This document shows positions 57,431-64,000 of a stretch of 64,000 bases of DNA, in pieces (the stretch's first letter is position 1; each line of letters opens with the position of its first letter). Source of the stretch: Litsea cubeba (Eukaryota; Streptophyta; Magnoliopsida; Laurales; Lauraceae); NCBI GenBank assembly GCA_012931725.1, contig CM022949.1, positions 52,645,741-52,709,740 on the forward strand. Reading direction: 5' to 3'. Below the pieces are notes generated by a model, which was not told the origin of the DNA, did no database searches, and was given only the letters and a program-made list of their open reading frames with translations. A program made the translations under genes and the position numbers.

Positions 57431-57703
57431 GGCTTCCATGCCACAAACAAAAAACCTGGCTTTCATTCCAAAACAATCACTTGACAAAAGATTTTCACAA
57501 AATGACAACCTTTTGATCAAATCCCATTTAGCAATGACTTTTATCACAAAAAGATTAAAGTGAGCGTAGGGATAACAAAAAAAAAAAAAAAAAAAAAAGT
57601 GTTCACAAGCACTACAAAAAAAAAAAAAAATAAGTACCAAAAAAATACAAGTGGTACAAAAAAAAAAAGAAAAAAAAGAAGGATGGTTTCTGTATACAGG
57701 AGC

Positions 57704-60700
57704 TCAATCAAAAATGGTCTCCAGCCAAGAGTTCAGCTCCCCAAGCAAACTTTTAGCCTCAGCCGTCAAGGATTCCAAGGCACGCTTCTTCAGGAACTTG
57801 CCATGAGATGCTGGAGTGGGCTGTACCCTTTCTCTCACACCAGGAAGCTTGCCTCGAGCAGTTTGCCATTGTTCATCCTCATCAGACTTCCTTTTGAGAA
57901 CCCGTTCGGCATCTGCAACCTGGTGAATCAGGGCACTCTCCCTGTCGCGAGCCTCTATTATGGCAGTCCACTTGGCAGCAACTTGTGCCTGCAAATGCTC
58001 AAGACGTTTCCTGGCCTCATCGACCTCCCTGTCAAGGATGTTGAGGTCATGTGTCAGCCTGATGATGGCTATCTCTTCTAAGTTCCTCTTTCGGACTGCC
58101 AGCTTCCTGCTTTCTGTAGCCTCATCCAGGTCAGACTTAGCCTTATCAGCAGGGTCCAGGAACATCTCCTTGAAGAACTGGTCATCAGCCAAACTCACGG
58201 TCTCAAACCACTTGTCACCCAGTGCAATGATCCTATCAACGATCGCCCTGGCACCTGTGACATCCAGACCAGCCTCTTCAGCATCACTGAGAATCTCCTG
58301 CACATGCTGGATCATGCCAAATCCAACTTCCAAGTGCCCATAGAAGAGAGTCTCAATCCAAGAGCTCAGAACTCGCACCACCTCCTTCTTCGCAAAAAGA
58401 AGAGATGGCCCAGCTGAAGATTCGCCCAACTCCGTTGGTCGGCTACTCATATCATCATCTGTTGAAAGAGTAACAAAAGAACTCTTTCCAGCTGAAGCTG
58501 CTCCTGCTCGGGAAGGAATCTCAGCGTGAGGAATCTCCTCAATATTGTCAGAGCTGGTCCCAGGAATCTCTACCTCTGGATCAACCTCTGGCATCTCTTG
58601 CTCTGGAAGCGACGGATTCTCCTCTGCCACTTCAAAACCTGCAAAGGAAACACAAAAAGGTATGAGTATGACCCTGTTTGAAAATCATTATCAGAGTTAT
58701 AACTACAAAATACCTTCTTCGACGACTGGCGGAACACTTTCTTCCTCCATGAACTCATCGAAAGCATCATCAACATTTGCGTCCATCGATGGTTCAAAGT
58801 CATCAGAACCCTGTGGCAAGTCAGCTGGCAACAAAAAAAAAGTGTGTTAGCAAGCCAAGTCACAAACAAAAAAAAAAAAAAAAAAACAAAGAGCAAAAGA
58901 AGTCGTACCAATTGGAGATTCTGGATTTACTCCAGAGTCCCTCGGTTCTTCTTCAGGTGCCTCAACAGGATCCATCACCATCTCATCGGTTGGGACCTCA
59001 GGCATCACCAAGTCTTCCTCTGCTAATAAAAAAAAAAAAAAAAAGAAAAGCAGAAACAAGAAGCAAATCATAACATGGAAAAATCCCATGAAAAGAAATG
59101 GAAAGAGAAAAAGGAAGAATCATACCTTCACCGACGGTCTCTTCTTCTCGGCTTCTCTTCTCTGGAGGCTCGTCAGCATCCACTGGCACATCCTCATTGA
59201 TAGTAAGAGGAACTTCCAAGTCAGGAGAGTCCTCATGCTGCCCCTTGCTACTATGATGACTCCTCCTCCTCTTACCTCTGCGGGCTCGCTTCTTAGAAGA
59301 ACCTACCCCGCTGTCAGAGTCAGGTTTGCCACTCGACTCCTCACTGGATGGTCTGCTCTCGCCAGTAGGCTCCACGGAAGCTTGCCTCTGTGCCGCTTGC
59401 ATCCAAGCGCCAAGTTCGGCTTCCTCCTGTTCTAGCTGCTCCAAAGCCTCGTCAGGTATTTCTCGAACATCTTCAGAACCGATGACGCCCTGGTCACCGA
59501 GAAAGCCTATCTTGTGCTTCTCTCCAGAAAGGAAGGCCCAAACTTCCTCTCGCCGGATGCCATCTGACTTTCCAAGGCCCTTTCCAGATGCCAGCTTCAC
59601 ATCAAGCTCCTTCTTGGAAAGCCCCCGATATGCCGAAAAGCTCTCCGCGAACCACTTCGCAAAGCCGGCAGTCCGGGAAGTCAACAACACAGGATAAGAA
59701 ATCATGGCTGTAGTGTCTTCAGCACTATAGAAAGCCCATGCATTTCTCCCGTCCTGTAAGCCTCCAAAGCGCTTCACCATGCTTGAAGGCGCTCCAACAA
59801 CGCCTTGAGAAAAGCCAAGCTGCAAAGCAAAGCGAGAGGGTACATACGGCTGGATATCGACGAAAAGATGTCTGCGGTACACCATCGTGCCGACACGTAT
59901 GCTAAAAAGCCACTCTCTCTCTGCATTTGTCAAGGAATAATGCCTTCCCGACCCCGCCCTGGTAGAGTCTCGGGAGGCACCAAAATCAAAAGCCTTCTTC
60001 CGCAACTCCGGAGAAAGCTTTACTGAAGATTGCCCCATCTCGACGTCCCTGAACCGTCGGATCCTCATACGGGCAAACAAAAGAGATTCGGACACGGCTT
60101 TGCCCTTAGCCAGTCGAATCATCAGAGGATCATCATCCTGTGCAGCACCCAGCCGATGGAAGCCAGGACAGTGGTATACATACCACGAATAAAAGATATG
60201 GGCTGAAAATACCCTATTCATGGGAAGCCCAAGCCGAACCAGAAAAGCAGCAGCCTGCAGTTCGGTACACAGGTAGGAGTAAAGAGCTGGCACCAAAGCA
60301 ACCTACTCTCCAAACGCCATCTGACAAGCCGGAAAATACAATGCGGCCTGATGTGCGTTCCATCTCCTCCAGCAAATACAGCCTCACCAAGCCAATAAGT
60401 GAGGTAAACAGCGAGATCTCTCCGCAATGCAATGTCAGGACATATGGCGTTTGTACTTGCACAAGAAAAAATCTCAACTCTTCTTGCATGGCCAAGATCT
60501 TCTTTGGATCCTGAGCTCCAGCTTCCTGGGTCACGCTATCAGAAGACTCCCTACTATCAAAAAAGTTGGGGAATGAAGAGCTAAAACTCTTCCAACTGCT
60601 GGATCTAACTTTCGAACCCCCCTTCTCCTTCAAAAAATCATAGAAGGCGACGAGCTGAAAGTATAAAAGCCTGAACTCCTCAGACTGCCCCTCGAGGACG

Positions 60701-61628
60701 CTGTCAATCGGCATAAACTCCTCATAGAGTTTGTCGAGGATGGGCAATCCGGTAATAGCGCTCAGCTCCTTCAAAGAAAAACCAATCTCACCATTCGTCA
60801 CAACGAAGGTATTGGTTTGTGGGAGGAACGACTCCAGCATAGCCATGAAGGCCTCGTCGGAAAAGATCACGGTCTCCCTAAAGGCGCGGACCGCATCAAA
60901 AATCCCGGCTTCCTTCAAAACGGCGCCACCAATCAGCAGGACGCGATCAGTCCACGACTTCCACTCGGAGTCAGCATTGAAACGACCTCGAAGTCGAAAA
61001 GGCTTGATCCAATTGCTGCCGTCACCACTGAAAATACCAAGGCCCACCGGTCTCAAATCGACCGACGGATAATCAGAGCCCTGGTAGCCGCTGGATGGCA
61101 TCAACAGGTCCATGTCAACAGGCGACCTCTCCGTATATCCAGGAGAACCGCCGACAAAAACCCCGGTCTTGATTACATTTGTCCTTCTCACCCAACTTGG
61201 AGGATCTTCCCTCTTAGGGCACGTGGGGGCAAGGCTCAGAATCGAGACGGTGCGATCAAACATCGACCGGGTAGTAACAGTCTTCTTCTCACCATCTGCT
61301 GTGAAGGAAAACTGAAAAGATCTCCTCTGGTATGTAATGTCATCAGGGACTGCATCACCAAAGAAGAAGGTAGGCTTGGGCAAAATGCTCTGATCTTCCA
61401 TCACCCATGGACGACTGCTTACCATGATCTTATAGAATTCCTCTCCCTTGAGAGTAATCAGTCGCTGCCTCATCTCATCTCTGTTGAGGGAGTCGCACTC
61501 TTCCAGATTTCTCTCAACATACTGGACCTTCTCAAAAGCCTGCTGAACGGCCGGATTAGAAGATCTAGAAGATCGACGAGGTACGCTTGTAGCAGGCTCT
61601 TTACCCTTGTTCGCTCTGGAGGAACCAC
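57704..61628 (-). pseudogene. Antisense gene of E2: multi-exon plant-mobile-domain-like protein, exons 2-5
   Basis: Minus-strand exons: 2 (61628-59126), 3 (59019-58909), 4 (58824-58714) and 5 (58638-57704, TGA at 57706-57704). Introns of 106, 84 and 75 bp have donors GTATGATT, GTACGACT and GTATTTTG and acceptors TTAGCAG, TTGCCAG and TTTGCAG; all are phase 1, and the joins keep the frame. Exon 2 carries the plant-mobile-domain-like region and a basic stretch (KKRARRGKRRRS). Exons 3-4 are acidic. Exon 5 is a long heptad-rich coiled coil (VDEARKRLEHLQAQVAAKW). A 2-base insertion near 60465, a 1-base loss near 60332 and CAG to TAG near 60304 break exon 2; exon 1 and the promoter are deleted. The exon total exceeds a multiple of three by one base, equal to the net of the two indels. 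A MAIN/MAIL-like nuclear role is inference. Confidence 0.78.
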
Positions 61629-62164
61629 CTGAAAAGGATGGAAAAGAAAAAGATCAAACATCAAAATGACAGAATCTCGCTAAAAAAAATCTGGCGAAAT
61701 TTTGACATGATGACGGCGCAATTCCGAAGAAAAGGAACTATCCCGAAAGAAATAGAAAGCTTGAAGATGGGCTCAACATCGCTGCGAGCTCCGAAACTCC
61801 AAACTTTCGAAACCTAAAAGTCTCCGCAAAATCAGGAAGGGCTCAACATCACTGCGAGCTCCAAATTCCCAACTTTGCGAAAACTTTCAGGTATGCTATC
61901 ACACATCATGCTACAAATTTAATTTACAAATTGAATGCATGCATGAACATCTTGATTTGCGGAAAAAAAAATGCATTATCATGATGAGCAAAAAAAAAAA
62001 GAAACTTTCTCTAAAAAAAAGAGGGGAAAGAAAAGAAAAAAAAAAAAAAGAAAGAAAAAGAAAGTTTCTCTAAAAAAAAGAGGGGAAAGAAAACAAAAAA
62101 AGAAAGAAAAGAAACTCTCACAAAAAAAAGGGGAGGGAAAGAAAAAAAAAAAAGAAGAAATCAA

Positions 62165-62935
62165 TGAGAGATTGAGGGATTCTTTCCCAAAAGAAAGATA
62201 TCTTGAGGGATTCTCTCTCAAAAAGAAATCAATGAGAGATTTTCTCCTAAAAGATATAATCTATGACGGATTCTTTCCCAAAAGAAAGATATCTTGAGAT
62301 ATTCTATCCCAAAAATAAAGGGATCATGAGAGATTCTCTCCAAGTAAAGATATTCTTAGATATTCTCTATCCAAATGAGATATTTTTGGATATTCTTTAC
62401 AAAAATGACACCATATGAGATCTAAGCCATTTCAAAAGCTTAAGGTCCCGTGGGTTAGCCCACATGAGCCAGGTTTGACCACCTAGGCACACACAAAAAA
62501 AAAAAAAAAAAAGAATTTTGGGCTTTTAGTCAAAGAGAAATCCCTCTTACCAAGAGCATACAAAAATGGTTCCATGCCTCTTTTGAGTTGATTGGACCAT
62601 ACAAAAGAAAATTCCAAGCCCCATGAGCTTCCAAAAATCAAACCATCCAGCCTCATCTAACAAATTGAGCCAAAATCTTGAAATTGACATTCCATCAAAC
62701 CAAATCCTGGTCCCCTAACTTGCCACATACAGCCTGTTAGGTCACAAGACCAAAACCAAAAACCAAAACCTGATCCCCTAACTTGCCACATACAGCCTGT
62801 TAGGTCACAAGATCAAAACCAAAATTGATCCCCCAACATTCCACATACAGCTTGTTGGGTCACACGATCAAAACCAAACCCGACCCCCTAACCTGCCACA
62901 TATAGCCTGTTAGGTCACAAGGTCAAAACCCAAAT
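62165..62935. repeat. Repeat-bearing region before the purine tract of E2
   Basis: About one unit of the 91-bp array (62165-62330) and the ~60-bp cccctaacttgccacatac repeat (62695-62935). Left of it (61985-62160) is a purine-rich tract, at which about 320 bp present in E1 (about 22258-22580) are missing. Confidence 0.75.
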
Positions 62936-63154
62936 CCACATCCCTGATGTCATCTTCAAAACTTTGCCTCGAGATGGTATGTGATCCCTTTCACTACCAT
63001 AAAATTCCCCTGGAAGCTCAAAAGGCTACAAATACCAAAAAGAAAGACTGCTCAAAGACTCTTGGTCAAGTCACAAGCTCTCCTTCAAAAATCTCTTCGA
63101 GGCACATCGACTACAAAAGTTAAGCAACTCGCCGCTGTACCTCGAGGGGGCATT

Positions 63155-64000
63155 TGTTGACACCAAAAATGTCACTTTGCCTTTTCAAGATCCAAAGAGC
63201 TACATGAAGTCGCAACCTGCCATAAATAGGCAATGCTGCTTCCAAAAATCAAATCTTGTCAGAATCAAACAAAAACTGCAAGATTCTTCCAGACAGCCAA
63301 AAGAGGAGTACACAAAAAGTTTCGGGCCATTTCAAAATCATTTGGCCTAACTTCGCTTCTCCGACAGCCGAAAAGGAGCTCTCGGCGACAAAAGCTCTCC
63401 GGGACCATGGTTTCCAAGACAGAACCTATGGATCATCTTAAAATGACTCCAATAGGTTCCCTGTCAAATTTCAAGTCAATCGGACATCGGTTGACCACAC
63501 ATCAAACCGCGACATCTTCATCGCGACAAAAAGCAAGTCTGCAGGTGATAGGACCCCAAACGGCTTCGAAACTCAAACAAAAGCCTATGGTTGGTCTTAT
63601 TTATTGCTCAGGAGGCTTCACACCAAATTTCAGGTCATTCCGACATCGTTTGGCCCAGTTTCAGCTTCTGACGGAAAATCGGTAGCTCTACGCGACAAAG
63701 TCTTCGGCTTTCTCAGGAAATTGGAAACTTTGCAAAATAAAATGCAAGGATTCTCATCAGGTTTCCTACAAAGAAATCAGGCCAATAAATGGTCAAAATG
63801 TCAAGGAAAAGTACAGAAGAAAAAAGAATCAGAAAAAAAGCAAAAACGGACGCAAAACGGGACACGAAAGGGGGAAAACCCCCCAGGGTCGCAGACCCCT
63901 GCGACCCTGGGCCAGGGTCGCCGGCGAACTTGGACCCCGGGGTCGCCGGGAAAAGCCCCGGAAACCCCGGTTTTCGCCGTTTTTTTTTCGCGATTCGAGG
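63155..64000 (+). repeat. 3' LTR of E2 (first 846 bp)
   Basis: Starts TGTTGACACC after ctcgagggggcatt and is cut by the end of the window. Shares with the E2 5' LTR variants that are absent from E1, such as acacaaaaagtttcgg, which confirms that the two LTRs belong to one element. Confidence 0.92.

Larger units (their letters stand above)
43230..64000 (+). mobile_element. E2: second copy of the Tat-type element, runs off the window
   Basis: Same family and order as E1. 5' LTR 43230-45577, primer-binding site 45581, gag from 47384, pol, integrase to 56440, antisense gene 61628-57704, purine tract 63141-63154, 3' LTR from 63155. The 5-bp target is probably gtggc (43225-43229), but its 3' partner is outside the window. 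It keeps the RT and RNase H region missing from E1. It carries many frameshifts and lacks the promoter and exon 1 of the antisense gene. Confidence 0.92.

Noticed and set aside
1..64000. tRNA, rRNA or other structural RNA genes
   Set aside because: No cloverleaf or rRNA-like stretch was recognised by eye; a covariance-model scan was not possible here.

Overview
The window is nuclear DNA from a flowering plant. It consists almost entirely of transposable elements nested inside one another, and I see no convincing intact host gene. The plant assignment rests on the element types: a CACTA element with spliced exons, Ty3/gypsy elements of the Tat and chromovirus types, Mutator-like and Tourist-like elements with correct target-site duplications (TSDs), and Helitron-like ends. 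The species cannot be told from the sequence.

Layout: (1) 1-1418 is the decayed 3' part of a CACTA transposase gene. (2) 3686-27464 is an outer LTR element with two 832-bp LTRs and TSD tgtat. It retains only a broken gag. (3) A complete ~20-kb Tat-type Ty3/gypsy element (E1, 6035-26026, LTRs of 2323 and 2326 bp, TSD gtacc) is inserted in that outer element. (4) 27465-43229 is a mosaic of small elements: two Helitron-like elements, a fold-back Mutator-like element (31124-31741), a Tourist-like MITE (34742-35072), a possible solo LTR (32745-38735), a 2.36-kb Mutator-like element with exon-like inserts (40102-42463), and a minus-strand chromovirus remnant (42538-43229). (5) A second copy of the Tat element (E2) starts at 43230, inside that remnant's LTR, and runs off the right edge within its 3' LTR.

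E1 and E2 share the same plan: LTR, primer-binding site, a leader of about 2 kb with tandem repeats, gag, protease, G-patch, RT, RNase H, second RNase H, integrase, tandem-repeat arrays, a long gene on the opposite strand, more repeats, polypurine tract, LTR. Both are defective, in different ways. E1 has lost 1738 bp of RT and RNase H. E2 keeps those domains but carries more than a dozen frameshifts and stops, and its protease active site reads DPG instead of DSG.

The most interesting feature is the antisense gene. Read together, the two copies show a five-exon gene with four GT-AG introns, its own TATA box and 5' UTR (kept only in E1), an N-terminal region resembling the plant mobile domain, a basic nuclear-localisation-like stretch, an acidic linker and a C-terminal coiled coil of about 310 residues. 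Its introns are spliceable only on the strand opposite to the retrotransposon's genomic RNA, so they survive retrotransposition. The element therefore appears to carry a conventional intron-containing gene with its own promoter.
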